Made by a program: the position numbers and the translations under genes. A stretch of 64,000 nt of DNA from Gemmiger formicilis (GTDB taxonomy: Bacteria > Bacillota > Clostridia > Oscillospirales > Ruminococcaceae): positions 1 to 64,000 of the forward strand of contig NZ_WQOH01000014.1 in assembly GCF_018784445.1 (NCBI RefSeq), in the 5' to 3' direction. Numbering within the stretch: the stretch's first letter is position 1; every line of letters starts with the position of its first letter. The notes below the pieces were generated by a model, which was not told the origin of the DNA, ran no database searches, and saw only the letters and a program-made list of their open reading frames with translations. Below, piece by piece: positions 40,870 through 50,658 of the stretch.

Positions 40870-42735
40870 ATGGCGGAATTTTCCCCGAAATTTAAAGAGG
40901 CTCTGAGTCTGGTACAAAAGCCGGGCCGTTACACGGGCGGTGAGCCGGGCTGCATCTACAAAGACAAATCCAAAGTGGATGTGCGCATGGCGTTCTGCTT
41001 CCCGGACACTTACGAAATCGGTATGTCGTTTCTTGGCGAAAAAATCCTGTACGACATTCTGAACCGCCACGAAAACTGGTGGTGTGAGCGTGCCTTTATG
41101 CCCTGGACCGACATGAAAGAACAGATGGAGCGGTTGGACATTCCGCTCTATTGCCTCGAGAGCAAGGATCCGCTGTGCGATTTTGATATCGTCGGCTTCT
41201 CGCTGGAATATGAGTTGGCCTACACAAACGTCCTGGCTATGCTGCGCCTGTCGGGTATTCCGCTGCGGGCGGCTGACCGCGACGAGCGCTGGCCGCTCAT
41301 TATTGCGGGCGGCCCCTGCGTCTGCAACGCCGAGCCGATGGCGGATTTCTTCGACATTATGCAGCTGGGCGAGGGCGAGCAGATGCTGCAAGATATCTGC
41401 GCAACGGTTGAACAGGGCAAAAAGCAGGGCTGGAACAAAGAACAGCTGCTGCTGGCGCTGGCGAAGATCCCCGGTGTCTACGTGCCGTCCTTCTACGATG
41501 TGACCTACAAGGAGGATGGCCGCATTGAGGCCGTGACCCCGAACCGCCCGGGCATCCCGGCCCGCGTGACCAAGGCCATTGTCAAGGATATGGACAGTTT
41601 CACCCCGCCGGAAAACTTCGTTGTGCCGCTTGTCGGCGCGGTGCAGGATCGCGCCTGTGTCGAGGTGCTGCGCGGCTGCGTGCGCGGCTGCCGCTTCTGC
41701 CAGGCGGGCCAGCTCTACCGGCCTTTCCGCGAGCGCAGCCCTAAGCTCATCAGCGACAGCGCCCGTGCGCTCTGCCGCAACACAGGCTATGACGAACTGA
41801 GCCTGTCGAGCCTGTCCACCTCCGACCATTCCCGGCTGGAAGAAATTTTGGATAATTTGAACTCCTGGGCCGAGGCTGACCATGTCAGCCTGTCGCTGCC
41901 GTCACTGCGCGTGGACAATTTCTCGGAATCTCTTGTCGAGAAAACGACGAAGGTACGCAAAAGCGGCCTGACCTTTGCCGCCGAAGCCGGCACCCAGCGC
42001 CTGCGCGACGTTATCAACAAAAACGTCACCTGGGAGCAGATCGAGCGCGGCTGCCGCATTGCCTTCTCGGAAGGGTACACCTCGGTCAAGCTCTACTTTA
42101 TGATGGGCCTGCCCACCGAGACACTGGACGATATCAAGGGTATTGCCGATACCGCCCAGCAGGTCGTGGATCTCTTCTACAAAATCCCCAACCGCCCGAA
42201 GGGCAAGGGCGTACAGGTGACGATCAGCGTGGCCTGCTTTGTGCCCAAGCCCGACACGCCGTTCCAGTTCTGCGCCCAGGACCGCCGCGAAGCCCTGCGC
42301 GAGAAGCAGAAATATCTGCTCAGCTGCGTGCATTCCCGCAAAATCAAGGTCAACTACCACGACAGCACCACCAGCGTGCTGGAAGGCGTTTTCGCCAAGG
42401 GAGACCGCCGCATGGGCCGCGTTATCGAGACAGCGTTCGAGAACGGCGCGTTCTTCGATACGTGGGAAGAATACTTTGACTATGACCGCTGGCTGGATGC
42501 CTTTAAGACTTGCGGTATTGACCCAGACTTCTACAACTACCGCGCCATTGGCCTGGACGAGGTCACACCCTGGGATCATCTTGACGTCGGCGTGACAAAG
42601 GCCCATCTGGTGCGGGAGTACAAAAAAGCGCTGGAAGCCAGGACCACCCAGCCCTGCAACCGCCAGTGCAGCGCCTGCGGTGCCAATAAACTGATCGGAG
42701 GACCGTGCTTTGACTACAATCAGGATATTCTTTGA
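40870..42735 (+). CDS. TIGR03960 family radical SAM protein (B12-binding type)
   Basis: This 621-residue protein has an N-terminal B12-binding-like domain, then the radical SAM cluster motif CVRGCRFCQAG (CxxxCxxC) near residue 275, and FAAEAGTQRLRDVINKN, typical of the TIGR03960 family. The C-terminus has CNRQCSACGA, a second Cys group. In relatives it is always paired with a DUF2344 protein, as here, where the two overlap by 26 bases. The reaction is unknown; tRNA or rRNA modification is suspected from context. Start at 40870 with AAGGATGG upstream. Confidence 0.9.
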   Translation: MAEFSPKFKEALSLVQKPGRYTGGEPGCIYKDKSKVDVRMAFCFPDTYEIGMSFLGEKILYDILNRHENWWCERAFMPWTDMKEQMERLDIPLYCLESKDPLCDFDIVGFSLEYELAYTNVLAMLRLSGIPLRAADRDERWPLIIAGGPCVCNAEPMADFFDIMQLGEGEQMLQDICATVEQGKKQGWNKEQLLLALAKIPGVYVPSFYDVTYKEDGRIEAVTPNRPGIPARVTKAIVKDMDSFTPPENFVVPLVGAVQDRACVEVLRGCVRGCRFCQAGQLYRPFRERSPKLISDSARALCRNTGYDELSLSSLSTSDHSRLEEILDNLNSWAEADHVSLSLPSLRVDNFSESLVEKTTKVRKSGLTFAAEAGTQRLRDVINKNVTWEQIERGCRIAFSEGYTSVKLYFMMGLPTETLDDIKGIADTAQQVVDLFYKIPNRPKGKGVQVTISVACFVPKPDTPFQFCAQDRREALREKQKYLLSCVHSRKIKVNYHDSTTSVLEGVFAKGDRRMGRVIETAFENGAFFDTWEEYFDYDRWLDAFKTCGIDPDFYNYRAIGLDEVTPWDHLDVGVTKAHLVREYKKALEARTTQPCNRQCSACGANKLIGGPCFDYNQDIL

Positions 42736-43360
42736 AAAGTGCGGTGAGGCCGCGTATATCTCGCTGCTGGATTTGCAGCGGGTGTTCCACCGGATGCTGA
42801 AAATGAGCAGCCTGCCGGTGTACTATACCCAGGGTTTCAACCCCCATATCTACCTGTCCTTCACCTGCCCGCTGTCTCTGGGACAGGAGAGCTTATGTGA
42901 GAGCTGCGAGGTCAAGACCGAACAGGAGACAATCGACCCGCAAACCTGGATCGACGCTTTGCAGCCCTTGATGCCGCGGGGCATTGTCATCACAAAAATT
43001 GCCCCGGCGGTGGAAAAAGTCGGCGAGATCGAGACAGCGGCCTATGAGGTCACGATGCCGGCAAGCAGTGCCATTGCGCTGGATGCCTACAACAACGCCG
43101 AGCACGCCGAGGTCACGAAAAAGACGAAGCGCGGACAAAAAACGCTGGAACTGAAGAACTACTTAGACCGCATTGCCTACACGGTGGAGGGGGACACGGT
43201 GCGCTTTACGGCAATGCTGCCCTGCGGCAGCGGCGAGGCACTGAGCCTGAACCCCTCGCTGCTGACGGATTTCCTGCGCACCCAGGGTGCCGCCCCGGTC
43301 TGGCAGTGCCGTGTGCTGCGCACGCACCTTTATAATAAGGCGGGCAAAGACTTCGAGTAA
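42710..43360 (+). CDS. DUF2344 (TIGR03936) radical-SAM-linked protein
   Basis: This 216-residue partner of the preceding radical SAM enzyme has the family opening IRIFFEKCGEAAYISLLDLQRVFHRMLK and YTQGFNPHIYLSFTCPLSLG. The start is a TTG at 42710, behind GGAGG, well inside the radical SAM gene, so translation is coupled. The family is of unknown function. In many Clostridia the next gene is RNase G; here it is rplS. Confidence 0.9.
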   Translation: MTTIRIFFEKCGEAAYISLLDLQRVFHRMLKMSSLPVYYTQGFNPHIYLSFTCPLSLGQESLCESCEVKTEQETIDPQTWIDALQPLMPRGIVITKIAPAVEKVGEIETAAYEVTMPASSAIALDAYNNAEHAEVTKKTKRGQKTLELKNYLDRIAYTVEGDTVRFTAMLPCGSGEALSLNPSLLTDFLRTQGAAPVWQCRVLRTHLYNKAGKDFE

Positions 43361-43426
43361 GAAAAGCCTTCCCCCGCAGAGGATGGCAAAAGTTGAAAAA
43401 ATCTTCGATTTTCTGTCAAAACCCCC

Positions 43427-43455
43427 TTGCCAAACTTCCTGCACAATGATATAAT
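43427..43455 (+). promoter_or_regulatory. Promoter of rplS operon
   Basis: TTGCCA (43427-43432), a 17-base spacer and a perfect TATAAT (43450-43455). Confidence 0.75.
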
Positions 43456-43462
43456 ACTAAAG

Positions 43463-43556
43463 CGTTAGTGCCGCCGAGCCATCGGCGGGATAATGACACA
43501 TCATTATACAGGCGGTCCTCTGACGAAACATCGTGTATGAACGTCGCAATAAAATG
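43463..43556 (+). ncRNA. Structured rplS leader, possible L19 autoregulatory element
   Basis: About 110 bases separate the promoter from rplS. A hairpin with arms CCGCCGA and TCGGCGG (about 43472-43488) is followed by further short pairings before the ribosome site. Firmicute L19 genes often carry a leader bound by the protein itself; the match here is by position and structure only. Confidence 0.35.
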
Positions 43557-43570
43557 GAGGAATTCAAACC

Positions 43571-43912
43571 ATGGACGCAATGAAGCATTTTACCGAGGGT
43601 ATGATCAAAGAGAACAAGCCCCAGTTCGAAGTCGGCGACACCGTTCGCGTCTCCGTCCGTATCAAGGAAGGCGACAAGGAGCGTATCCAGGCTTTCGAGG
43701 GCACCGTTATTGCTAAGAAGCATGGCGGCATCGCTGAGACCTTCACCGTTCGCCGCACCTCTTACGGTGTCGGTGTTGAGCGTGTGTTCCCGGTCAACAG
43801 CCCGTTCGTTGAGAAGGTCGACGTCGTTCGCCGCGGCAAGGTTCGCCGTGCGAAGCTGTTCTACCTGCGCGAGCGCACTGGCAAGGCTGCCAAGGTCAAG
43901 GCACGTATCTGA
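43571..43912 (+). CDS. rplS: 50S ribosomal protein L19
   Basis: L19 is a large-subunit protein at the 30S interface. The 113-residue protein matches L19 throughout ([44 protein letters not shown]). The ribosome site is GGAGG. It leads rplS-lepB-rbgA-rnhB-yraN, the conserved Firmicute order, with a terminator directly after it so that downstream genes are probably made at a lower level. Confidence 0.97.
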   Translation: MDAMKHFTEGMIKENKPQFEVGDTVRVSVRIKEGDKERIQAFEGTVIAKKHGGIAETFTVRRTSYGVGVERVFPVNSPFVEKVDVVRRGKVRRAKLFYLRERTGKAAKVKARI

Positions 43913-43926
43913 GCATACTGAGAAAA

Positions 43927-43956
43927 GGGGAGGACGGTTGGCGTTCTCCCTTTTTT
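43927..43956 (+). terminator. Terminator between rplS and lepB
   Basis: GGGGAGGAC (43927-43935) pairs with GTTCTCCC (43943-43950) using a G-U pair and is followed by six T. lepB has no clear promoter of its own, so readthrough is expected. Confidence 0.75.
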
Positions 43957-43987
43957 CGTATTTTTTTAGGAATGGGTGGTGGAAAGC

Positions 43988-44545
43988 ATGGGTGCAGCGT
44001 TTGATGAATCGTTCAAAAAACGCTACCGCCGCAATAAGGAAGCGCTGGAATGGTACGACGCCCTGGCCATGGCCGTGGCAGTCATTGCCATTGTGTTCAC
44101 CTTTTTTGTGCGCATCGTCAAGGTGGACGGCCACTCGATGGATCCGACGCTCTTCAACGGCGAGCGCATCCTCATCAACCTGATGAAGCAGCCCGACTAC
44201 GGCGATATCGTCGTGGTGGACGGCTACACCAGTTACGGAAAGCCACTGGTCAAGCGGGTCATCGGCAAGGGCGGCGATACCATCGACATTGATTTCGCCG
44301 CGGGCATCGTCTATCGCAACGGCGTCGCCCTCGACGAGCCGTACACCGCAGAGCCTACCTATTTATATGAGAGCGTGGACTTTCCCATCACGGTGCCGGA
44401 CAGCTGCCTTTTTGTGATGGGCGACAACCGCAACAATTCCACCGACAGCCGCGATTCCCGCGTGGGCTGCGTGGACGAACGTGACATTATGGGCGCAGCT
44501 ATGCTGCGCGTACTGCCCTTTGGCAAGATAGGAGCGGCCGAATGA
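43988..44545 (+). CDS. lepB: Signal peptidase I
   Basis: This membrane serine protease removes signal peptides from exported proteins. The 185-residue protein has one N-terminal anchor (about 25-43), the catalytic Ser50 in GHSMDPTL and Lys89 in KPLVKRVIG, and the later box VMGDNRNNSTDSRDSR. Start at 43988 (GGTGGTGG site) rather than the GTG at 43976. It overlaps rbgA by 4 bases. Confidence 0.96.
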   Translation: MGAAFDESFKKRYRRNKEALEWYDALAMAVAVIAIVFTFFVRIVKVDGHSMDPTLFNGERILINLMKQPDYGDIVVVDGYTSYGKPLVKRVIGKGGDTIDIDFAAGIVYRNGVALDEPYTAEPTYLYESVDFPITVPDSCLFVMGDNRNNSTDSRDSRVGCVDERDIMGAAMLRVLPFGKIGAAE

Positions 44546-45489
44546 GCCAGAGCGACATTATCAACAGCCGCCAGATCCAGTGGTTCCCCGGGCACATGAC
44601 CAAGACCTTGCGCCTGATGGAAAAGGAAATCCGCAACGTCGACTGCGTTTTGCAGATTCTCGACGCACGCATCCCGCTTTCCAGCCTGAACCCCGAGATC
44701 GAGCGCATCACCGCGGGCAAACCGCATTTATATGTACTGAACAAATCTGACCTGGCCGACCCCGAAATCACCAAGCAGTGGCTGGCCTACTTTAAGAGCG
44801 CGGGCGCGGGCTGCATTGCCATGGACTCCAAGCAGCGGGGCCGCGCCACGGCGACGAAAGGGTTGATTGAGAAAGAACTCTCTGCCCTGATGGAGCGCCG
44901 CCGCAACCGCGGCATGGTGGGTGCGGCCATCCGTGTGATGATCGTCGGCATCCCGAATGTGGGCAAGTCCACCTTTATCAACTCCTTTGCGGGCACGACC
45001 CGTGCAAAGGCCGCCAACAAGCCCGGCGTCACCCGCGGCAAGCAGTGGATCAGCGTTGACAACTTTGACTTGATGGATATGCCCGGCGTGCTGTGGAAAA
45101 AGTTTGACTCGCTGGAAACGGCGTCGAACCTCGCGTTCATCGGCTCCATCCGCGACGATATCCTGGACATTGAGGAGCTGGCCTGCGGTCTGCTCTCGAG
45201 CGTTCGCGGCATCTACCCCCAGCAGCTGCTGGCCCGCTACAAGCTGGATGCGGCGGCGCTGGAACTGCCGCCCTACGACCTGCTGCAGGCCATCGGCGCC
45301 AAGCGCGGGATGCTGATTTCCGGCGGCGAGGTGGACACCGAACGCGCCGCCAAGATGCTGGTGGGTGAGTTCCGCGCCAGCAAGTGGGGGCGACTCTCGC
45401 TGGAGCGCCCGCCTCAGCGTGCGATTCAAGAAGAAGCAGAAGAGGTGATCGACGATGCCCCGGACGACTGGGACGACGACGAGCAGTAA
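44542..45489 (+). CDS. rbgA: Ribosome biogenesis GTPase RbgA (YlqF)
   Basis: This circularly permuted GTPase is needed for late 50S assembly. The G4 motif NKSD (67-70) precedes G1 GIPNVGKST (136-144), the permuted order of the family, and the N-terminal [12 protein letters not shown] is diagnostic. The protein has 315 residues. It overlaps lepB by 4 bases and rnhB by 35. Confidence 0.96.
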   Translation: MSQSDIINSRQIQWFPGHMTKTLRLMEKEIRNVDCVLQILDARIPLSSLNPEIERITAGKPHLYVLNKSDLADPEITKQWLAYFKSAGAGCIAMDSKQRGRATATKGLIEKELSALMERRRNRGMVGAAIRVMIVGIPNVGKSTFINSFAGTTRAKAANKPGVTRGKQWISVDNFDLMDMPGVLWKKFDSLETASNLAFIGSIRDDILDIEELACGLLSSVRGIYPQQLLARYKLDAAALELPPYDLLQAIGAKRGMLISGGEVDTERAAKMLVGEFRASKWGRLSLERPPQRAIQEEAEEVIDDAPDDWDDDEQ

Positions 45490-46099
45490 CGAGGCGCTCT
45501 ATGCCTTTGACGCCGCCAAACGCGCCGAACACGGCGTACTCTGCGGCGTGGACGAGGCCGGGCGCGGTCCTCTGTGCGGACCGGTCTGCTGCGCGGCGGT
45601 CATCCTGAACCCCGACGACCCCATTGCGGGGGTCAATGACTCCAAAAAGCTGACCGAAAAACGCCGCGAAGCGCTGTTTGAAGAAATCACAAACCGTGCC
45701 TTGGCGTACAAAATCGTATTTATCTCGCCGCAGGAGATCGACGAGCGCAACATCCTGTGGGCGACGATGGACGGCATGGCCCAGGCAGTGGCAGGGCTGG
45801 AAATAACGCCCGATTATGCGCTGATTGACGGCAACCGCTGCCCGCCGGGGCTGATACAGCCCGCCGAGGCCGTCGTCAAGGGCGACGCAAACAGCGCGTC
45901 CATTGCGGCAGCGTCGATTCTGGCAAAGGTCAGCCGTGACCGCTATATGCTGGAACTGGACAAGCAATACCCCCAGTACCAGCTTGCCAAGCACAAAGGC
46001 TACCCGACGAAGCTGCACTATGAGTTGATTGCACAGTACGGCATCCAGCCGTTTTACCGCCGCAGCTTTTTGAAAAAACAGGGCTACTGGCATGACTGA
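45455..46099 (+). CDS. rnhB: Ribonuclease HII
   Basis: This enzyme cuts RNA from RNA-DNA hybrids and at single misincorporated ribonucleotides. The 214-residue protein has the active-site signature [14 protein letters not shown] with Asp33 and Glu34, and [10 protein letters not shown]. It starts within rbgA behind GAGGTG, and its end overlaps yraN by 8 bases. Confidence 0.96.
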   Translation: MPRTTGTTTSSNEALYAFDAAKRAEHGVLCGVDEAGRGPLCGPVCCAAVILNPDDPIAGVNDSKKLTEKRREALFEEITNRALAYKIVFISPQEIDERNILWATMDGMAQAVAGLEITPDYALIDGNRCPPGLIQPAEAVVKGDANSASIAAASILAKVSRDRYMLELDKQYPQYQLAKHKGYPTKLHYELIAQYGIQPFYRRSFLKKQGYWHD

Positions 46100-46442
46100 C
46101 ACCGGCCATATCGGCGAAGCGATTGCCGCTAAGTATTACCAGCAGCGCGGCTGGCTGCTGCTCAACCACAATTACCGCACCCGGATGGGGGAAATTGACC
46201 TTATTTTATATAAGGATGACACCCTCGTCTTTGCCGAGGTCAAGACCCGCACCGGTGCGATGCTGGATCGCCCGGCCGCTGCGGTGGATGCCCGCAAGCA
46301 GCAGCGATTGATTTTAGCCGCCCAGCAGTATTTGCAGTGCAGCCCCTACCGGGACGCAGCCATCCGCTTTGATGTGGTGGAAGTCACCCCCGCCGCCAAG
46401 GGCTGGCAGGTACATTGCATTCCCAGCGCGTTTGAGTGCTGA
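46092..46442 (+). CDS. yraN: YraN family (UPF0102) putative endonuclease
   Basis: This 116-residue protein of the UPF0102 family has a Holliday-junction-resolvase-like nuclease fold: [15 protein letters not shown], then the acidic motif [11 protein letters not shown], then VFAEVKTRT. Its activity is not established. It ends the rplS operon with tight overlaps. Confidence 0.93.
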   Translation: MTDTGHIGEAIAAKYYQQRGWLLLNHNYRTRMGEIDLILYKDDTLVFAEVKTRTGAMLDRPAAAVDARKQQRLILAAQQYLQCSPYRDAAIRFDVVEVTPAAKGWQVHCIPSAFEC

Positions 46443-46494
46443 GAAGATATAGAGGAACGAAAGTACAAGAGAATAAGAGAAAGGGTGTAAACAT

Positions 46495-47943
46495 ATGCAG
46501 TATTTAAGCACCAGAGATTCCGCACTCCGCGTTTCCGCGCAGGAAGCAATCGTCCGTGGTCTGGCACCGCAGAGCGGTCTGTTTGTACCGGAAACTTTCC
46601 CGAAGGCTGATCTGGAAGGTTGGAAAGACCTTTCGTACCCCGTACTGGCTGAAAAGGTGCTGGCCGGTTTTCTGACCGAGTACAGCGCTGATTTCCTGCA
46701 CACCGCCACCGCTGCTACCTACGGCGAAGCCTTCGGCGGCAAGGCGGGCGAGACGGTCAAGGTTCGCGACGGCCTGTATTCTCTTGAACTGTGGCACGGT
46801 CCGACCTGCGCGTTCAAGGACTACGCTTTGCAGCTGATGCCGAAGCTGCTGGTCGAAGCCAAGAAGATGCTGGGCCGCACCGAGACGACCCGCATTCTCG
46901 TCGCGACTTCCGGCGATACCGGCAAGGCCGCGCTGGCGGGTTATGCTGATCTCGACGGCATCGAAATGGAAGTGTTCTATCCGAACGACGGCACCAGCGA
47001 GATCCAGCACCTGCAGATGGCGACCCAGAAGGGCCAAAATGTGCAGGTCTACGCCGTGCAGGGCAACTTTGACGACGCCCAGACCGGCGTCAAGAAGGTC
47101 TTTGCCGACGCCGACGTTGCCGCCGAGCTGGAAAAGCGCGGCATCCGCCTGTCCAGCGCGAACTCCATCAACTGGGGCCGCCTGGTGCCGCAGATTGTCT
47201 ACTACTTCTACGCCTACTTCCGTCTGGCTGAGCGGGGCGCGGTCGCATGGGGCAAGCCGGTTGACTTCTGCGTTCCGACCGGTAACTTCGGCGATATCCT
47301 GGCCGGCTACTACGCCAAGCAGATGGGCCTGCCGGTGGGCAAGCTGATCTGCGCGTCCAACAAGAATAACGTGCTGACCGACTTCCTACGCACCGGCACC
47401 TATGACGCCCGCCGCACCTTCTACAAGACGACGTCACCGTCCATGGATATCCTGATTTCCTCGAACCTCGAGCGCCTGCTCTACCACGTCAGCGGCAGCA
47501 GTGAGAAGGTCGCCGCCTGGATGCAGGAGCTCAGCCAGACCGGCAAGTACACCGTCGATGCCGAGACGCTGGCGAAGATCCAGGCGAGCTTCGCCGCGGG
47601 CTATGCGGATGACGCCGAGGGCGCAGCGGAAATCAAGGCCCGCTTTGACGAGGACAACTACCTCTGCGACACCCACACCGCCGTGGCGTTCCGCGTGGCC
47701 GAAGCTCTGCGCACCGAGGCTCCCATGGTCGTGCTGTCCACGGCAAGCCCCTTCAAGTTCCCGCGCGACGTGCTGACCGCCCTGGGCGAGACCGCTCCCG
47801 CCAGCGACTTTGCTGCTATGGCGGCCTTGACCGCCAAGACCGGCGCCGAGGCCCCGGCGTCCTTAAGTGAGCTGGACAAGCTGGAAGTGCGCTTCAAGAC
47901 GGTCTTGCAGCCCGCGGATATCCGCACCGCATCCCTTCGTTAA
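46495..47943 (+). CDS. thrC: Threonine synthase
   Basis: This PLP enzyme converts O-phosphohomoserine to threonine. The 482-residue protein has PLP lysine Lys108 in PTCAFKDYALQL, then ATSGDTGKAALAGYAD and NSINWGRLVPQIVYYF, the long (class II) form. It lies 52 bases after yraN with the ribosome site GAAAGGGTG. There is no T-box or other leader in the short gap. Confidence 0.95.
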   Translation: MQYLSTRDSALRVSAQEAIVRGLAPQSGLFVPETFPKADLEGWKDLSYPVLAEKVLAGFLTEYSADFLHTATAATYGEAFGGKAGETVKVRDGLYSLELWHGPTCAFKDYALQLMPKLLVEAKKMLGRTETTRILVATSGDTGKAALAGYADLDGIEMEVFYPNDGTSEIQHLQMATQKGQNVQVYAVQGNFDDAQTGVKKVFADADVAAELEKRGIRLSSANSINWGRLVPQIVYYFYAYFRLAERGAVAWGKPVDFCVPTGNFGDILAGYYAKQMGLPVGKLICASNKNNVLTDFLRTGTYDARRTFYKTTSPSMDILISSNLERLLYHVSGSSEKVAAWMQELSQTGKYTVDAETLAKIQASFAAGYADDAEGAAEIKARFDEDNYLCDTHTAVAFRVAEALRTEAPMVVLSTASPFKFPRDVLTALGETAPASDFAAMAALTAKTGAEAPASLSELDKLEVRFKTVLQPADIRTASLR

Positions 47944-47970
47944 AAACAACAACTAGAAAGTGAGGGCCGT

Positions 47971-48654
47971 ATGGCCATCTTTGCAATCGGGGATATGCAC
48001 CTCTCGCTGGGAACGGACAAGCCCATGGACGTTTTCCCGGGGTGGGAGGGGTACCTGCCCCGACTGGAAGCCAACTGGCGAAAGCTCATATGCCCGGAGG
48101 ACACCGTTGTCCTGGCGGGCGACACCAGCTGGGCCATGAACCTGAACGACACCAAGGCGGATTTTGCCTTTATCCAAAACCTGCCTGGCCAGAAATGGCT
48201 GCTGAAAGGCAACCATGACTACTGGTGGACGACGACTCGCAAGATGGAGACGTTTTTGGCCGCCAACGGCTTTGACACGCTGCACATTCTGCACAATAAC
48301 GCCTGCATCGTGGGCGATGTGGCGCTGTGCGGCACCCGGGGCTGGCCCTTTGACGATGTGGCTGCCCAGGGGGAAAAGCTCATGGCGCGCGAGGCTGGCC
48401 GCCTGCGGATGAGTTTGCAGGCGGCGGGGGAGACGCGTGAAAAAATCGCCTTCCTGCACTACCCGCCCATCTACCCGGGCGCACAGGCGCAGGAGCTTGT
48501 GGATGTGCTGAACGAGTTCCATGTGACCGAATGCTGCTACGGCCACCTGCACGGCAAGTCCATCCGCTATGCCATGCAGGGCGAGCGGGACGGCATCACC
48601 TACCGTCTGATCTCCGCCGATGGCCTGTCGTTCTGCCCCTATAAAATACGGTGA
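47971..48654 (+). CDS. Metallophosphoesterase (calcineurin-like)
   Basis: This 227-residue protein has all calcineurin-type metal motifs in order: GDMHLSL, GDTSWAM, GNHDYWW, HYPP and GHLHG. The family includes phosphodiesterases and phosphatases; the substrate is unknown. It is 27 bases after thrC and overlaps the start region of the membrane protein that follows. Confidence 0.9.
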   Translation: MAIFAIGDMHLSLGTDKPMDVFPGWEGYLPRLEANWRKLICPEDTVVLAGDTSWAMNLNDTKADFAFIQNLPGQKWLLKGNHDYWWTTTRKMETFLAANGFDTLHILHNNACIVGDVALCGTRGWPFDDVAAQGEKLMAREAGRLRMSLQAAGETREKIAFLHYPPIYPGAQAQELVDVLNEFHVTECCYGHLHGKSIRYAMQGERDGITYRLISADGLSFCPYKIR

Positions 48655-48659
48655 AGCCT

Positions 48660-50561
48660 ATGAAGCAGAAAACAAAAGATATCATCCGGGCGCTGCTGCT
48701 GGGGCTGCTCTGCACGTTGGCGCTCTCCGCCGTCATCACGGTGGCGGATACCGAAACCGCCTGCACCGATCTGATGATCGGTATGCAGTACGAGACGACC
48801 GGCCTTGACCTGGACGCCGCGCCGGGGCTGCTGGTGGGGCTTGTCAAGCTGCACCAGAACTTCCCGCTGGACGCCTGGGTCTGGGGGCCTGCGGTGGCGG
48901 GGCTGGCCGCGCTGCTCTACTGGGTGCGCCGCCAGCGCACGGCCAAGCCCAGATGCGCCGAGCTGGTGCTGAGCATTGTCTTTGGTGTCGCCGAGGTGCT
49001 GGGCCTGAGCATCTGCAAGCTGGGCAGCTGGGCCTTCGTCTTTAAAAATCCCTATCAGGTCTTTGTGGGCGCTGTCTGCATGGCCGGGTATGGGGTGTTG
49101 TTCTACCACGCTGTCTGGGGCTTGTACGCCCTGCTGGGACGGCCTGGCGGGGCAGAAGCTGAACCGGAAAACCGCTTCGCCCGCCGGTTCGCCAGGGCCC
49201 CGGGCTGCACGTCGTCGCTGCTCATCGGCGCGGCATGGCTGCCTTGGGTGGCCGTGTTCTGGCCCGGGTCGGTGGACTGGGACTCCTGGGGGCAGATCTC
49301 CCAGGTCATCGGCAAGCAGGAAATGACCGCCCACCATACGGTGCTGTCCACCTGGCTGCACGGCTGGCTGTTCCAGCTGGGCCGCGTCCTGGGCAGTGAT
49401 AACCTGGGTGTGTTCTTCTACATCGTCTTGCAGTTCATCGTCTGTGCCTGGGTGTTCGGGCAGGTGGCGGCCTTTGCGGGCAAGCTGGGCTGCTCCCGCG
49501 GGGTGCAGTACGCTGTCACGGCGTTCTTTGCGCTGAACCCGATTTGGGGCGTGTTCATCCAGACCCAGGTCAAGGATACGCTTTACACCGGTCTCTTTGT
49601 GCTGTTCGTGCTGAAAACCGCCGATCTGTTGCTGTTCCCGCAGGAATGGCAGGGGAGCCGCAAACGCCTGGCCGCCTACGCGGTGCTGGGCATCCTCTGC
49701 TGCCTTTTGCGCAAAAACGGCATCTACGCCGTTGTGCCGATGGTGCTTGCTTCGGCTCTTGTGCTGACTGGTAAACAGCTGCGCAAACCACTTCTGGCGG
49801 TCATGCTGGCGGTGGTCATTGGCTCCTTCGGGTTTGATGTATTCACCGAAAAAGTCCTCGACATCCCGGCGGGCAGCGTGGGGGAGGCCCTCTCGGTGCC
49901 GATGCAGCAGACGGCTCGCTATGTCCGGGACTTCGGCTATGACGTCACCGACGACGAGAAGGCTGTCATCAATGAAGTGCTTGACTATGACAGCCTGGCT
50001 CAGAGCTATATGCCGGAACTTTCCGATGGCGTAAAGCAGTACTACAAGAATCCCAGCAAGGGTGGCCTGGCCCGCTATATGCTGACCTGGGCCAAGACGC
50101 TCTTCAAGCACCCGGTCTGCTATTTTGAGGCCCTGCATGCCAACTCCCACGGCTATTACACCATCACGAAATGCCGGGCTATCAACGATTACTACACGTT
50201 TAATAATGACACTTGCATGCAAATGTTTGAAATGGACGTCCACTATCTTGATAAATCCGGCTATCTGCGGTATGCTTTTGTACAGGCGCTCTCGGCGTTT
50301 GAAAAACTGCCGCTGGTGGGGCTGATCACGTCCATCGGGTTTATGGCCTGGCTCACGGCGGTGCTGGGGGTCTGGCTGGCGCGGCGCAAAGCAAAGCAGA
50401 CGCTGCCGATTTTTATTGGCCTGGGCATTTTCTGGCTGACCTGCATCGCGTCCCCGGTCAATGATTGTATGCGCTATTTCCTGCCGATTGCGGGGTGTCT
50501 GCCGCTGATTTTCTGTCTGGCGCTGTATTTTTGCAAGAAAAATGCAGAAAAATCCGCTTAG
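48660..50561 (+). CDS. Large polytopic membrane protein, DUF6020/GT-C-like
   Basis: This 633-residue protein has about 12-14 hydrophobic segments. The stretch FWPGSVDWDSWGQISQVIGKQ with acidic residues in the first outside loop, followed by HHTVLSTWLHGWLF, resembles GT-C type glycosyltransferases and the DUF6020 family as I recall it. It probably transfers a lipid-linked sugar onto a cell-surface polymer, but this is inferred. The start may be ATG 48660 or GTG 48651 (overlapping the phosphoesterase stop); neither has a strong ribosome site. Confidence 0.7.
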   Translation: MKQKTKDIIRALLLGLLCTLALSAVITVADTETACTDLMIGMQYETTGLDLDAAPGLLVGLVKLHQNFPLDAWVWGPAVAGLAALLYWVRRQRTAKPRCAELVLSIVFGVAEVLGLSICKLGSWAFVFKNPYQVFVGAVCMAGYGVLFYHAVWGLYALLGRPGGAEAEPENRFARRFARAPGCTSSLLIGAAWLPWVAVFWPGSVDWDSWGQISQVIGKQEMTAHHTVLSTWLHGWLFQLGRVLGSDNLGVFFYIVLQFIVCAWVFGQVAAFAGKLGCSRGVQYAVTAFFALNPIWGVFIQTQVKDTLYTGLFVLFVLKTADLLLFPQEWQGSRKRLAAYAVLGILCCLLRKNGIYAVVPMVLASALVLTGKQLRKPLLAVMLAVVIGSFGFDVFTEKVLDIPAGSVGEALSVPMQQTARYVRDFGYDVTDDEKAVINEVLDYDSLAQSYMPELSDGVKQYYKNPSKGGLARYMLTWAKTLFKHPVCYFEALHANSHGYYTITKCRAINDYYTFNNDTCMQMFEMDVHYLDKSGYLRYAFVQALSAFEKLPLVGLITSIGFMAWLTAVLGVWLARRKAKQTLPIFIGLGIFWLTCIASPVNDCMRYFLPIAGCLPLIFCLALYFCKKNAEKSA

Positions 50562-50609
50562 TTTGTTAAAATTTTAAAAACAGGGCTGGTATTTTCTGCA
50601 CAGGCATGG

Positions 50610-50615
50610 TATAAT
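50610..50615 (+). promoter_or_regulatory. -10 box of tig
   Basis: A perfect TATAAT 44 bases before the tig start. The -35 (TGGTAT at 50587-50592, 17-base spacing) is weak. Confidence 0.55.
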
Positions 50616-50658
50616 AACTTGTATTTTTATGTACATCTATTTTTGGAGGAATTTATAA

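Noticed and set aside
40634-40906. Plus-strand open frame of 90 codons in the surface-protein/radical SAM gap
   Set aside because: It runs across the radical SAM promoter and start codon in another frame, has no ribosome site and shows no recognisable sequence.
46443-46494. T-box or threonine leader upstream of thrC
   Set aside because: The gap to yraN is only 52 bases, with no specifier stem or terminator.
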